The notes beneath the pieces are model-generated. The model ran no database searches, was not told the DNA's origin, and saw only the letters and a list, made by a program, of their open reading frames with translations. From Volvox africanus (lineage: Eukaryota; Chlorophyta; Chlorophyceae; Chlamydomonadales; Volvocaceae), in the NCBI GenBank assembly GCA_030268105.1, contig BSDZ01000003.1, positions 5,689,001-5,753,000 of the forward strand: a stretch of 64,000 nucleotides of DNA, in the 5' to 3' direction. Positions 1-11,527 of the stretch are shown piece by piece (the first letter of the stretch is position 1; every line of letters starts with the position of its first letter). The translations under genes and the position numbers were made by a program.

Positions 1-620
1 GTGCAGGTGCTTTTGAGGACAGGGATAAAAGAAACGGGGACCATCTTAAATTTAGGAAGCAATGGCCAACTGAATACCGAAGCTGACGGCACCAGTAGGG
101 AACCCGCTAACGGAATGTCTCCTCGGGCGCTTAGTACAGTTGAAAGCTGTGATTTACTTACTTTTACGGCTCGTTGTTTCAAAGTGGCCATGAGTCGCCG
201 CTCGACCGAACCGACAGGCGTCTAACACGGACTATGATGAACGTATGCAGATGCCGACACTGCAACCACGATACCATAGGATGGCTGGGGAGGGGAGGGG
301 AGGGGAGGGTGTGAGAGGGGAGGGTGTGAGAGGGGAGGGTGTGAGAGGGGAGGGTGTGAAGGCGACATAAGACCACCATGTGATACACATTCGATCTCGG
401 CTCCAGATCGGCATCCCTCCGTGTCCCCGCCCTCATCTTCACCCGAAAACATTTTCACTCCATTCTCGACGCGTCTGTCGGCTTTCTCTTCAATAATAAA
501 TGCAGTCTACTCGCGTACTTGCGTGCAACCGGAGCATCCCCAGCCTTGCCTCGCGCGAGGTTTCACTCAACCCATGCGTCTCCCAGCCCGCTCTGCGCCT
601 TCCCCCCAACATCTCTTCAG
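1..620. other. Non-coding stretch upstream of first recognised exon
   Basis: Apart from the G-rich minisatellite no supported exon is seen. The end (about 580-620) is pyrimidine-rich and finishes in a CAG acceptor at 620. It is probably an intron of the exportin-T gene, whose earlier exons lie to the left of the window. Confidence 0.5.
286..358. repeat. G-rich minisatellite, 15-bp unit
   Basis: Four copies of a 15-bp unit (GGGGAGGGTGTGAGA) follow a run of GGGGA pentamers. Every unit contains G-runs of three to four, so the G-rich strand could fold into a G-quadruplex. It lies upstream of the first recognised exportin-T exon, probably in an intron. Confidence 0.9.
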
Positions 621-3223
621 GATTTGTCTGATTTGGTAGTGTTGGTGAACCAGCTGCTGTCCCGGTTCCGAGAGGCCCTGGCGGGGCTGCTGGAGGCGCT
701 TCTGCCGCCGCTGGTGGTGCGAGTACACGCGGCGCTTGGGGCCGACTGGGACTGGTCGGGGAAAATGGCCACACCGTCCGCTATGAGACCCGCCACGGAT
801 GGCGCAGCAGGTGGGGGGTGCACCTGGAGAACTTAGGGTACTGGAAGGTGTAGCGGGTAGGGCGGGGCGTCGAGGAGGGCGAAGCCGTGTTGTTGTTGGA
901 TGCTGCTCTCTGTAGCTCCCTGGGGAAGGTTGGGAACGGAAGCAGAGCGGACGCAGCTGTGCGGAGAGGATGGTGCAGGTAAGACAACAGAAACCACATT
1001 TGAGTACCCGGTGCTTTGTACATTCGGTATATATATTCTGTTTATATTCTGTTTCTTCTTCCCCTTTCCTTTTCTCGAAAGTCAGACACACGCACATTGT
1101 CTGCCACTGACCCCCTAACCCACTCCTCCCCCGGCCGGCCCCCCTTACACACATGCATAGTCACTGTCGAGGACGCCAGGGAACGCGGTGAATTGCAGCG
1201 GGTGTACTACCTGCTGCTGTCTGCGGTCACGTCGACGGGAATGAGCACGGCACTGCTGAAGGTGCCACCTGCGGCGCTGGAAGCGGCGGTGGTGGGGTTA
1301 ACCCGGGGGGCAGCAACCCACGTGGATCCCAATGTACGGAGGACGTGCCTGCAGGTGGGACGTGCTGGCAAAGGGGTGCCATTGTCATGGTCCCGGAGGG
1401 GCTGGGAGGTGCACCATTAGGATAGGGATTTGATATTTATATCGACGTTAGATAGTTAATTGAGATTTGCCAGCTTGCCTTTATATGAATTTAAGAATTT
1501 TAGAAATTTCTGTCTGGTAGATCTCTTCTAAATGCCCTTGAATCTCGCTGCGTTCAAAAAATTCACACCAGATAAAACGAAATTATGTTGTTCAAAACTG
1601 TGACACGAAACGCATTTTTTTATTATCCCTGCGCCTGCTTCCGCGCTATAAAAAACAATAGAAATTTTTATGAAACCTAAAGATTCTGAACAAGAATCTG
1701 TGGGGTAAGTAGCCTTTTGTACGTTTAACTGATTTTCAGCATTACCTACGGAGCTTAAGAATAGAGGGGTTGAACAAATTTATGTTGCCTGTGGAAAGAG
1801 GAACTTTTTCTCATCGGCACGCCACAAAAATCGTCTACAATACTATAAATCGTGGTATACTTGCACATGTTATTAATCCTTAGTTTGGAATTATTTTATG
1901 CCGATGTTAGACAAACTCTTCTTGCGAAAGCGATTTATTATAGAGACTATATTCGGCGAAAATGAGAGGTTATTTCTTTGGCATGCACTATTTACTATTG
2001 TTGTAAAGGTCTAAAAATAGATAGTCTATTACTACTTACTATGATGTCTACTTCTCTGGTATACATTTTTTTACGCCTTATCGTTGCTTAGCATCAGCTG
2101 AACTATCGGTGATGCCTTTAAACATCACATATTCAAACGTGATTTTCATGTTATGGACGCATGATTTTCACAATCACATCTTATATATATCGTATGTCGG
2201 CTATCTTGGGCCCAGATAACTTGACGCAGATCAAACACCCAACTGCCAGGTGTTCTCGAGGCTTGTAGGGGACTGGTGCAGCTCGCCGGCGCCGCCCCCC
2301 GGTGCCAGTGCCGCAGCACCCGCCGGCGCCGCCACGGCTAGTGGCGGCGGCCCGCCCGTGGGAGTTGAGGTTGTTCCAGGCTTCCGTCGTTATGCCATGG
2401 AGCGCCTCGGCGAGGAGGCGTGCATTGTGGGCCTCCTGCGACCGGCAGCTGGGGGAGGCGCTCCGGGCCCGGGGACGACCGCGGGGGTCTCGACGGCCTT
2501 TTTGGACATCCGTGACGCCGCAGTGCTGAACCTGCTGGGGGATGCGGCGGCAGCGCTGAAGCTCATCTACGCCAAGTGCGGGGAGGAGTTCCCTGGGCAC
2601 CTGGTGAGGCCGGGGTTTGCGGTCCTGCAGTGCTCCGTTTAACGAACGACAAACGATATAACATACGGGGACCCGACCAGGGCTAACTCGTTGCAGTCCT
2701 TGTAGTCCATCACCATGACATACTGAGTCTTTACGGCGAGGTCACGCATGCCGCATCAGTCCTGTTCATTCTTCGCCTGTGGTGTATCCTCGCCGTTGTC
2801 GGGTGCTGAGGCAATCCATCGTTACGTTTTATGTCGCCATTGCCCTCATCGTTACTGACGGATCCGTCCGCTTGCCGTGTCAGGCATTACTGCGCTTCGC
2901 CTTTTATACTCCATGCTCAGGTGTCGACGCCAATTCACCGATGCCTCGCACGTCATTTTCAATGGCTCACTGCCTTCACCGCTTTTGGTCCCCTTGACCT
3001 GCTCCTGCCCCGCTTCGTCTCCTGTTCCCTGTGCCGCTGCTGCGCAAAGGTCGGTGCGGTCCTGCCAGCTGTGGGTCTTGCCTCTGCCGCTCAACAGCAG
3101 CTCATCTACCTGATCCGCGAGGGTGAAGCGAAGGAGCTGAGGGACTACCTGCGGGCACTCGTCGGACAAGCGCAGCAGGCGCAACAACAGCAGCATCAAG
3201 GCGCCGTGGCGGGTGGGCGGTGA
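621..3223 (+). CDS. XPOT: Exportin-T (tRNA exportin), C-terminal part
   Basis: This is a RanGTP-dependent nuclear export receptor for mature tRNA (exportin-T; PAUSED in plants). Four exons agree in phase: 621-810, 1161-1354, 2250-2603 and 3050-3223 (stop 3221-3223). The family is recognised from the C-terminal HEAT-repeat region: a segment around EDARERGELQRVYY (exon 2), then TCLQ joined across the intron to VFSRLVGDWC, then VPGFRRYAMERLGEEACI and FLDIRDAAVLNLLGDAA (exon 3). These follow the plant order RTCVQ-IF-RLIKDWC, PGF-NF and FRDAN-ALFGE. The last exon gives an acidic/basic helix (REGEAKELRDYLRALV) and a Gln-rich tail. Gly/Ala/Pro insertions are longer than in land plants. The 5' exons are outside the window. 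The 895-bp intron 1355-2249 contains foreign AT-rich sequence (separate entries) that does not disturb the exon phases. Confidence 0.88.
1481..1561 (-). pseudogene. IS256-like transposase fragment (broken)
   Basis: A short open stretch on the minus strand reads ERSEIQGHLEEIYQTEIS before a stop at 1481-1483. The pattern EIQ-HLEEIYG-E(V/I)S is a hallmark of the N-terminal part of bacterial IS256 transposases. Only about 25 residues remain. The DNA here is AT-rich, unlike the flanking algal exons, and it sits inside an exportin-T intron. Recognition is from memory of the family; no search was run. Confidence 0.5.
1733..2014 (+). pseudogene. IS256/IS982-like transposase remnants (broken)
   Basis: One reading frame with an in-frame stop at 1874-1876. 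The first part contains TELKNRGVEQIYVAC, very like the TELKNRGV-DI-IAC-DGL core of IS256 transposases. The second part (from 1898) reads DKLFLRKRFIIETI, like the C-terminal DK-LLRKR-IIETI block of IS982 transposases, which carries the last catalytic Glu. Neither a full DDE triad nor terminal inverted repeats can be seen, so this is debris. Base composition is AT-rich against GC-rich neighbours. An alternative is that both blocks belong to one diverged IS982-type protein. Confidence 0.5.
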
Positions 3224-3762
3224 CAGGAGCGCTTCTTGTCGGGCTAGACGGCGGTGGTCCCGCCGAGTAGGCGGGGGGCTGCAGGCTTGTGAAAGGGAAC
3301 CAGGCGTGTGACCTGGTGTGCCGCTTCATGTCTGAGTTTTGCGCACAAAGGATGTCTTTTGAGACCTGGAGGAATGAGGAGGCTCATACCGACAAAGAAG
3401 TGTCACATGTTGGCAGCACCTCTTCATGACGTGCCCTGAAAGCAGAGCGCGGTGATACGTCATGAATGTCACAATACCCGTTGACGCTTGTGCGGAAAGC
3501 AAAGCGTGCAGCAGCATTACTGCAGGTGATAAGGTGAAGTTGGCGAGGCAATTCGAGAGATTTTGACTCGTCGCGTTAGGGTAGCTCATCGAGTGCACGT
3601 GTCCGGGTGTGGCAGCGGCGGCGAGGACGAACTAACTCTCTACACGGCTGAGCTGTTTGGTTTGATGGAATGGTGTGGTGACGTCCAGGGCTACAGCTTC
3701 ATGGGGCAGCCTGTAGGACTCTCACCTGGGGCGGTCACATCACCGGGGATGTCGTGCTGGGA

Positions 3763-3767
3763 TGTAA
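3763..3767 (+). terminator. Candidate poly(A) signal TGTAA for exportin-T
   Basis: TGTAA is the usual polyadenylation signal in Chlamydomonas-type algae. This copy lies about 540 nt after the exportin-T stop, a plausible 3' UTR length. A 5-mer occurs often by chance. Confidence 0.35.
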
Positions 3768-5344
3768 AGGACCTTATAGGCACAGGGATAGAGGGGTTGA
3801 ACTATGAGCTGCAATGTTTACACATTGAATTTTGATGTGGGATGGTTGCTGATGGCCGTGCGACGGTTGTGCTGAGCTACTTGGATGCCGACCGTAAGCA
3901 GTTGGGGCCCCGGTCAAGTTGCCCCTCGCGCCACACACACTGTGTTGGTATTCTTGTCATCAGTGCGTTTACCGAAGAATGAGGTTTAGACTCCTGCAGG
4001 GGCAGTGGATCAGCCGCCGCTGCAGCTACCCGACACGTGCCAGGGTGCGGGTTAAGGGTGGACTCTTGCTTTTCGTTGTCATGTTGCTATGCAGCTAATA
4101 ATGTGGACGGCAGGGGGGGAGGGTGGATCGGATGGCAGGTTAGACAATGAGCTTCCCTTCCTTGTGCCTTGGATTCAGGGTAATTGCCACTGTAAGACCC
4201 TGATCATTGCTGCTTGTGAATACGATTTGCCGATTAACCTTACCAGCTATATTATTGCTCGGAGCCTGGGGCGTGTACCTTACATCCTGGGATGCGAGGT
4301 GTGTGTAGGCAAGCACCCATATACCCGCCAAGGCCCAATACGGTGGCCGTTATCTCCCATAAACATCTCCCAGACCACCTTCTGTGGTGAAAGGGGTGGG
4401 GTAAGATGGGCCCCGAGGACGCTATTGTTTTTCACTTACGCGTGCTCTAGCAACTTGCCGTCACTGCACATTGCAGTGATGCCCAAGTTGAGTTCCCTCA
4501 AATGCGGGCGGACGAAATGTGCAACGGCTGCCCGCGACGTTAGCAGTCTCCTTGTCTGATCCAGTTAGCACCCACCGGGGGTTGGCAGCAAAGCTGCCGT
4601 GAGGTATCCCGGAGGGTATTGTCCCTAATTGTAGACCTCATCTAGATTCCATTCAGTGCGAACCGAGTCATCTTTAGTTCGAAGTGGTGAGAGGGTCTGT
4701 TTTGCATTTAGATCGCCTGGGCCTAGCCAGCCACACAGCTTGTAGCACATTTCCGGTTTGGCAGAGGGAGGCAAAGGGGTTCATGCAGTAAAGGAGGCGA
4801 GGAGGGCGCCGCCATGGAGGTGCGTGGGAAATGTTGCACGAGGGATGCATAGGTGCTCGAAGGATCGCTCAGCCTCTCCCTGGATTCCCTCACGATACCC
4901 TGTCCGGTCTATATGGCGTCCAAGCCCCCGGTAGGCCGCTCCACTTTTGAATGAGGAAACGGATGTTTGTAAAAGTAAAAAGAGTAACTAAGAGTAAGAG
5001 TAACCGTGAGCCGGCAGCTGCGGGGTCCTGTCGTGGCACTATATCACAGATGTCTTTACTATCGCCACAACAATACGTCCCCTCCCCTCCTCGTCCACAG
5101 TGCCGCCACAGACTATTGTCCCGTTCAACGGCGATCGGCAAGAACCGAGCCCTCGCAATCTTAAGTGCAGACTCTAATTCCACGGAATGCCACCAGGCCC
5201 GATGGCCCACAAAAACGCGTCATTGTTTTCATGGAATGTCGAATTCCCAGAATAACCCACTCTAGCAGCTGTCTGCTACGCAGCCTAAATGCTGGCCCAG
5301 GAACCTCAACGCCGAGGAAGACCCGACGAGTGCTAGCTGCCCGG

Positions 5345-5349
5345 TTACA
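5345..5349 (-). terminator. Candidate poly(A) signal for the MFS gene
   Basis: TTACA on the plus strand (TGTAA in the sense of the MFS gene) lies about 190 nt beyond the MFS stop codon, the expected distance for a volvocine 3' UTR. Confidence 0.35.
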
Positions 5350-5540
5350 ATACACAACACTAGCCCCCAGACTAGATAGGGAGGTATCAGCTCGCTACCG
5401 TTCTTGACTTGCGGTTCATACCGCAACGCTAATCTATAGTAATTAACGACAAATCCTAGGAGATCACTCTCTCCCCCACGCCCACCCCTACCGCCTGTCC
5501 TATCCTGCCTATAATTCCGCCCTACTTTCGTCGTGCTTCA

Positions 5541-8500
5541 TTACCGCATGTTCGGCAACCGTACAAATCCGTACAGCCCAAAATTAGCCGCTGCCACGAC
5601 TGCAATCAGCCCAAAGGTTAGAAACTGCTGTCCCGCGGAATGCAGGCCCAGAGAAACCGCCCACAGCAACCCACCCAGCGCCGGACCCACTCCCCGCACC
5701 AGCGCAGCCAGCGTCTGTCCAACTCCGTTGACAGCCCCGAGCTGCTCTTGAGAGGGTGCCGCGTTGACGGCGATGATGGAGCCCGTAAAGGCGTTGCATT
5801 GCGCGAAGGCCTTCACCACCATCGCAAAGTATAAGAACACCTGCCGCAACCAGCAGCAGCTGGGAGTTAGGCAGACACAGACAGACAGACAGATAGACAG
5901 ACAGAGGGAGGAACTAACGAACAGCATGATCCAGATTACAGCAGACGGCGGTAGCAGCCGATCTGTCCAAACTACCTGCCTGATTACCTGAGACCTGTTC
6001 CCTCTTGACCCTCACGAATGGTTTCTTCACACACCCGTTTCTTCGTGGCCATGGGTTTGCTTACAGCGTCATTATGCCAAACTGTTTTGCCAGTCACTCG
6101 CCCGATGAGGCCCCAAGCCCTGAGGCCCCCAGCGAGCCCCCGTCCCCACCTGCGCGAAAATCGCACTCGCGGTCCACAGGTCGGCCACCAGCGGTATCAG
6201 GATGCAGGTCATCACGCTTGCCGCCAGCCCCATTCGGGTTAGCCTTAACGTGCCCACACGGCGCTGCAGTGGCGGGTAGACGTACAGGCTGTAGGGCATC
6301 AACACAGCGCCGAAGAACATGAGCGGCGGTGCGATCTGTTCTTCGCGCATGCCCAGGCCACCTGACGGAGGGACAGAGCGGGAAGAGCGACAAAAGATGA
6401 ACTGTGATATGGAGTCTGCGGAGGTAACGGGGCAGGAAAGGGTTTGCAATAGACGGCAGGTAGCGGGAGGGCAGAGAGACACAGGTAACCACCGCCACCC
6501 GCCACCCGCCACCCGTCACCCCGCCACCTGCCACCCCGCCACCCGCCATCCCACCACCCAGCCGCCCAGTTATCCAGCCTTCCGGTCGCCCAGCCAGCCA
6601 ATCCTTCTTCACGTACTAGACGTCCTAGGGGCCGATGCGAATATCGGGAAGACCTCGTCTATGGCGCAGAAGATGAGGGCTGTGGCGCCGTAGCCCAGCA
6701 CAGTGAGGACAACCTGGTAGGAGGCAGAGCCGCGGGAAGGCGTGTGTGTTTGTGCGGGGGGGAGGAAAAAAGGGAAGACTAGTCGCCACGTGCAGGAACT
6801 ATCTGCGAATGGGTTCGAGTTGACTCATAAACTCAGATATTCGAACGGAGGTTTTTAACGGTCTCCCGAGCCTCTTGCACGTAGTTATCATGGCGCGGGG
6901 CCCTACGGCCGAGGCATTATGACCGCCACACACGGGGTAAGGAAGAGGTCCGGCCGATACCTCCTAGTTGGGAATCAAGGTTTCGGAGTGGGCGCCGCAG
7001 CCATGGAGAGGGGGGGCGCAATGTGACCAGATTGCGTGCGATGCAACCAGCACGAATAAAAAACTGGAACGCCCACTTCCCCCTCCAGCCCGACACCCGA
7101 ATTGACTCTGGAGGTCGGGATCGGTACCTGAGCGATTCACTGTTCAGCACTGAGCAGTCCTTCCAAGTCCACCCACGCGCAGATCAGTTACCGCTGAGCT
7201 CTCCCCGACTCCAATCCATCCCCTCACGTGACTCCCACCTGAGGGTGCCGGAACCAAGGCAGTAGCCGCTTAGGTTCCTCGCCCTCCACCACCGCCACCG
7301 CCACATCCACATCCAACTGGTCCACCTGCCGCATGTCACTGCCCTCGCCCGGCAAAGCCGTATCATCGCCCTCCGACGCTAGAAGACGCCCGTCAGGCTG
7401 TTTGACACAACCGAGGCCGTCCCGGGCAGCTAAAGCCCCGCTTCGTCCGCCGCCGTGCTCAGCTGCTGGGAAAGCCATGGCTCCATGCAGGCTAGAGTCC
7501 TCCGGCAAGGTGGCGAGGGCCGAAAGGACGCTGACGTCGCCGGCGCCGCTATGGCCGCTTTTGGACGTCATGGAACCCCGCTCGCAATACTCACCCCGGG
7601 CGTTGGACATTCTGCTGCCTGAAGATGGAGAAGGTGCTGCCACCGCCGATGGGCCGTGCGGGTAAGGGGCGTCCGCAGGCAAGGAGGTGGCCGACAGGAG
7701 GCTGCATTCAACCATGCGGCCCCCAGCTCCACGCGCCTCATCCCTGGACTCGCGGCTACAGCCGCTGCTCTGCTTCCCGTCGTCTTTGCTGACGCCGTCG
7801 CAAGTGCCCCCGGCCCTATTTGCGCGACAGCTTTCCCTGGAGGCGGGCAGCGTAAGGCCCAGGTGGTCTTCCGGCTGCGCATCCTGTCTCGGCTCCCGTC
7901 CAGTCATAGGGCCCTCACGTCGCTCATCATGAACCCCGGGATGCTGTTCAGCCGCTGGCGACGCCCACTCGGACGGCGGCGCATCCAGTCCTCGTGTCCT
8001 CGCTGGGCTGCGCGCCAGCGCCACTCCGGCCGCCGAGCCTCCATAACTGTTTCTTACGGAGTCGTTGCACGTGCTGATATGGACGGCCATGTCCGTCTCC
8101 GCCTCCTCGCAGCTCCCTCCTCTGCCGCCTATGCCACCGGTACCGGTAATGCCCGGGGACTCTGAAGTCACACCTGATGCCAGGGGTTGCGGCGGTGCTG
8201 ATGCCTGCAACATATCATGACCTGATTCCTCTGGCATAGCAATTGCAGCAATGGGAGCAGCAGCAGCAGGAGCAGCGGCAGCAGATATAGCGTTGGTAGT
8301 GCCGCCAGCCGCTTCCTCATCGGCCGCCTGGGCCTTACCATGTCCACCACTGCAGCCATGACAGTTGCGGTCTTGCACGCTGCAAGTTCCAAGGCAGCTC
8401 CTCTTGACCCCCTCGCCTTCCAATTCCCCCCCGAGTATTTCTTCCGCTTTGGACCAACCCCCAGTCTCCGGACTGGTCTCGGAGCTGTGGTTAACATCAC

Positions 8501-11500
8501 AATTGGGTTTACGACATCTGAGCAACTCGATATCTGTCTCTGCAGGACTGGCAGTGCGGGCGGCAGCCGCCCCCGTCGACTCGACGACGGCGTTAGAAGC
8601 CTTTGACCGTCGACGTGAGGACCCGGTGAACGGGTTGATGCCAATGTAAGTACGCGACGCCAAGCGCAGTAGGCCCTGCAACCGCATCATTAACGGGGTG
8701 CGGGAGTTGGCCGCGGCGATGCAGTGGCGGTGGTGGAGGCGGCGGCGGCAGGGGTTACAGTCCTCGCTGTCTGTAGCGCCGCCACCGCATGAGCTGGCTC
8801 TAATGACGGCGCCACGACATGCGGAGGCGGTTTCGGAGTTGGCGTCAGAATCCACGTCGGTGTCGGATGGCAAGCCGGGGTCCTGACGTCTGGCCGACGT
8901 TGTACAAGGTGGTTTCCCGGCGAAGGTAGCCCTGGGCTGGCGGCCGTGGTGGCCCCGGCCGTGGGGACAGGAGCTGTAGTCATGGGACCGCTCAGTATGG
9001 GCGGAAAGCAGCTTGGCCCGCTCCTCGGTACGCGCCCTGTTCGCCGCCGCCAAGGCCGGTTGCTTCCCGTTCTCCACATCGGCATCAACACCCTCTCCAG
9101 GCGCCAACACCCCCGCCACCGGCTCTTGTCGCCGCCCCCAACGCCCCCAACGCCGCTGCTTCCTGGCGACGCTGCCACTCTGCCCTTTCTGCGGCGATTT
9201 CACGCACGCGCCAGCCGCAGAGGACCCCAGATCCAAACTCGATTCTGATTCCAAATCCGATTCGAAATTGGCGTCTTCCTCCTCCTCTGCTGGGTGCAGC
9301 AGCCGGCGCCGCTCCCGGCGGCGTCGCAGTGACGCCATCAGGCTTTTGTCCATCATGGCTTTTGGCAGTGTCTCCTCCAGCATGAACACCGACAACAGGA
9401 GCGCCCCCAGAATGGTCAGACCGCCGACGGCACAGGCTAAGAAGTAGGGCCTGAGGGGGGAACGAGGTGGCAGTCGGGAGAGAGGGACAACATGAGCGGG
9501 AAGGGGCGGGGGGGGCACTGGCGGCCTGAACAAGGTGGCGACCGCAGCGGAGACCGAAAGATCTCGCAAGTTTTAAACAACAACAGTTAGCCGTTGAGAG
9601 GTCCGAAACGAACCGGCGATCCTAGCGTACACTGGAGTTGAACGCGACTGATAGTCGGACGCCCCGCCTGGTGCCTCCAACCCACCCCCGTTCCCACAAA
9701 GGCCGGCACGAACCAGCTCTGGGCCCTGAAACCCTTTATCTCGAAGCTCCCACCCGCGAGAGCCCACCCCAGGGTGAGCCCTGCCGTACCTAGCCCGCAG
9801 TAGCTGCCCGTCTCCGCACAATGTTAGGTACGGCAGTCGGCTACAGGGTCGCGAGAAGGCGCCCCCAAGTGCCGGCCCGGCGATACAGCCCAGTCCCCAA
9901 GCCAGGCTCATGTAGCCGAAGAACTTGCCCTGCAGCAGCACGTCTGTAGACTCGCCTGCAGGTGCAACGGGGTTGAGGAAAGCACAAATGCGTGAAGAGC
10001 AGATTCAGGAGGTGCGCTGTTTGGAGCCAATTCATTTCTTGTGAGAGACCGAGACGGTGTAACCCCGCCCACCAAGATGAGGGAGAGTCAGACATGGACT
10101 CCGCGTGGCTTATCGCGGCCTGAATCCTGCTCCAATACCTATTCTCCACCTGCCGCCGAACACCACCAGGAGGCTAAGCGTATAGCTCGAACCATGTCAG
10201 ATATAACGGCCATAGCAATGCGGGTGCGGGTGCAGGTGCGGGAGACCGGCGCATGCAGTAGCAGGTGCCCACTCCGCCGCCGCAAGCAAGCAGCCCATTG
10301 GGCGCCGTGACCGCCCCAAGCCCCTGGGTACCTACTGCGAGTCAACTCCTGCGATTAGACGCACCTATCATGCATTTCCAAGCCCCTAGGATGCCGTTGA
10401 AGAAGCCGCCGAAGGCCCGGGCGGCGAGCGCGTTGGCGTAGCTGCCGGACATGCCGAACCACAGCATGCTCACGAAAGACACCGCGTTGCCGAGGACTAT
10501 GACAGGCTGCGGAGAGGTCCAGGAGGGCGTTGCTAAGGATTAGATGGCTCTTAGGGTTGCATGAAATGAACACACGTACAAGTACCAGTACCGGTAAGCG
10601 CGGGAATAGGAAGTCCGATAGTCCGGGAATAGCGGGAATAGGAAATCCGATAAAACCCTATAGTTGCAAACTGTGACAAATAGATGGCTTCTGAATGGCG
10701 TCCACGCGTGCAACGTAGCTGTGGAGATCACAACCAAAGGGGCCTTACACCATACGCACCTTGCGACCGATGTAATTAGACGCGCAGCCCCAGGCGTAAG
10801 CCGTGAGGAAGGAGGAGAAGGAGAAGATGCCCGCCTGGACAACACGTAATTGCATGACATAGCACAGCACAGCACTGCATGGGATAGCGGAGCACGAAAG
10901 TGCCTGGTAGGTGTTGCCAAGCAAGGATGATCAATGAGCCTATGAGATGACGCTCGGGGCTTAGGATAGGATGGACACAACCCATCACGGGGCGAGCGGA
11001 CGGAGGACCAGATGCAGAGCTGAGCGGCCTTCTCTTTGTGTTAGTCCGCTGTTTTCATCCCGTCATGCCGCATATTTCGATGTTAGGCCTCGAACGCGGT
11101 TACTGGACAGAATGCTCGCATGGAGCCGGGCAATATTGCACGAAGCCGTTCCTGGCTTATTTCTGCACCTTCCGCAGTTGTCGCTGCAGCACAAACTCGT
11201 ACAGGGAGACTGGCGGACCGGAATGGGATAGCGACGTAAATATTACTATTGATGTACGGAATTGCATTAAGCGATGTTGGGACAATCAGCGGCTACTGCC
11301 GACGTTGGGGCTCGCGGAGGGCTCCAAGAGGGGTTTGGCTTCAGTCGATACCACAGTGAGGAATTCATTCATACAGGAATTTCTAAGAGATGCTCACCAG
11401 GAGCCCCGTTAAGCGTCCCACCACTTGCTCATCTACCGCATCCTCGCGGCCGCCGTACCGAGCAGCCTGGAAGTCGCGGACCATGAAGACGCCGACTGTA

Positions 11501-11527
11501 AATGGCGTAGTCAGCATTACTGCCTGA
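5541..11527 (-). CDS. MFS transporter, ZIFL-like, with giant central loop
   Basis: Major facilitator superfamily membrane transporter resembling plant ZINC INDUCED FACILITATOR-LIKE proteins; substrate unknown. Exons in reading order, all phase-compatible: 11527-11398, 10834-10760, 10506-10365, 9955-9832, 9450-7239, 6713-6617, 6361-6150, 5840-5541 (stop TAA 5543-5541). Splicing restores the MFS signature between TM2 and TM3 (YIGRK joined to PVIVLGN), the TM5 motif GLGCIAGPALGG, TM6 (YFLACAVGG..ETLP) and a C-terminal half typical of the family (GAVNGVGQTLAALVRGVGPALGG). The exon 9450-7239 encodes TM6 and then about 700 residues of hydrophilic low-complexity loop before TM7. Most relatives have only a short loop there. 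At least one 5' exon is missing: the first exon found starts in phase 2, inside TM1, and no upstream exon could be assigned. The visible part is about 1,097 residues. Confidence 0.85.
5872..5906. repeat. ACAG/AGAC tetranucleotide microsatellite
   Basis: A run of imperfect ACAG repeats with one GATAG interruption lies in the intron between the last two MFS exons, immediately upstream (in gene sense) of the acceptor. Confidence 0.85.
6491..6556. repeat. CCGCCAC minisatellite
   Basis: Seven-base units (CCGCCAC and variants such as CCGTCAC and CTGCCAC) are repeated about nine times in the MFS intron between exons 6713-6617 and 6361-6150. The opposite strand is GTGGCGG-rich. Confidence 0.85.

Larger units (their letters stand above)
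3224..5540. other. Convergent intergenic region, exportin-T / MFS
   Basis: It holds the 3' UTR of exportin-T and the 3' UTR of the MFS gene from the other side. No reading frame here resembles a known protein, and the longest (4089-4559) has no protein-like character. Candidate TGTAA poly(A) signals occur on both strands (3763-3767 plus, 5345-5349 minus). Confidence 0.5.
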
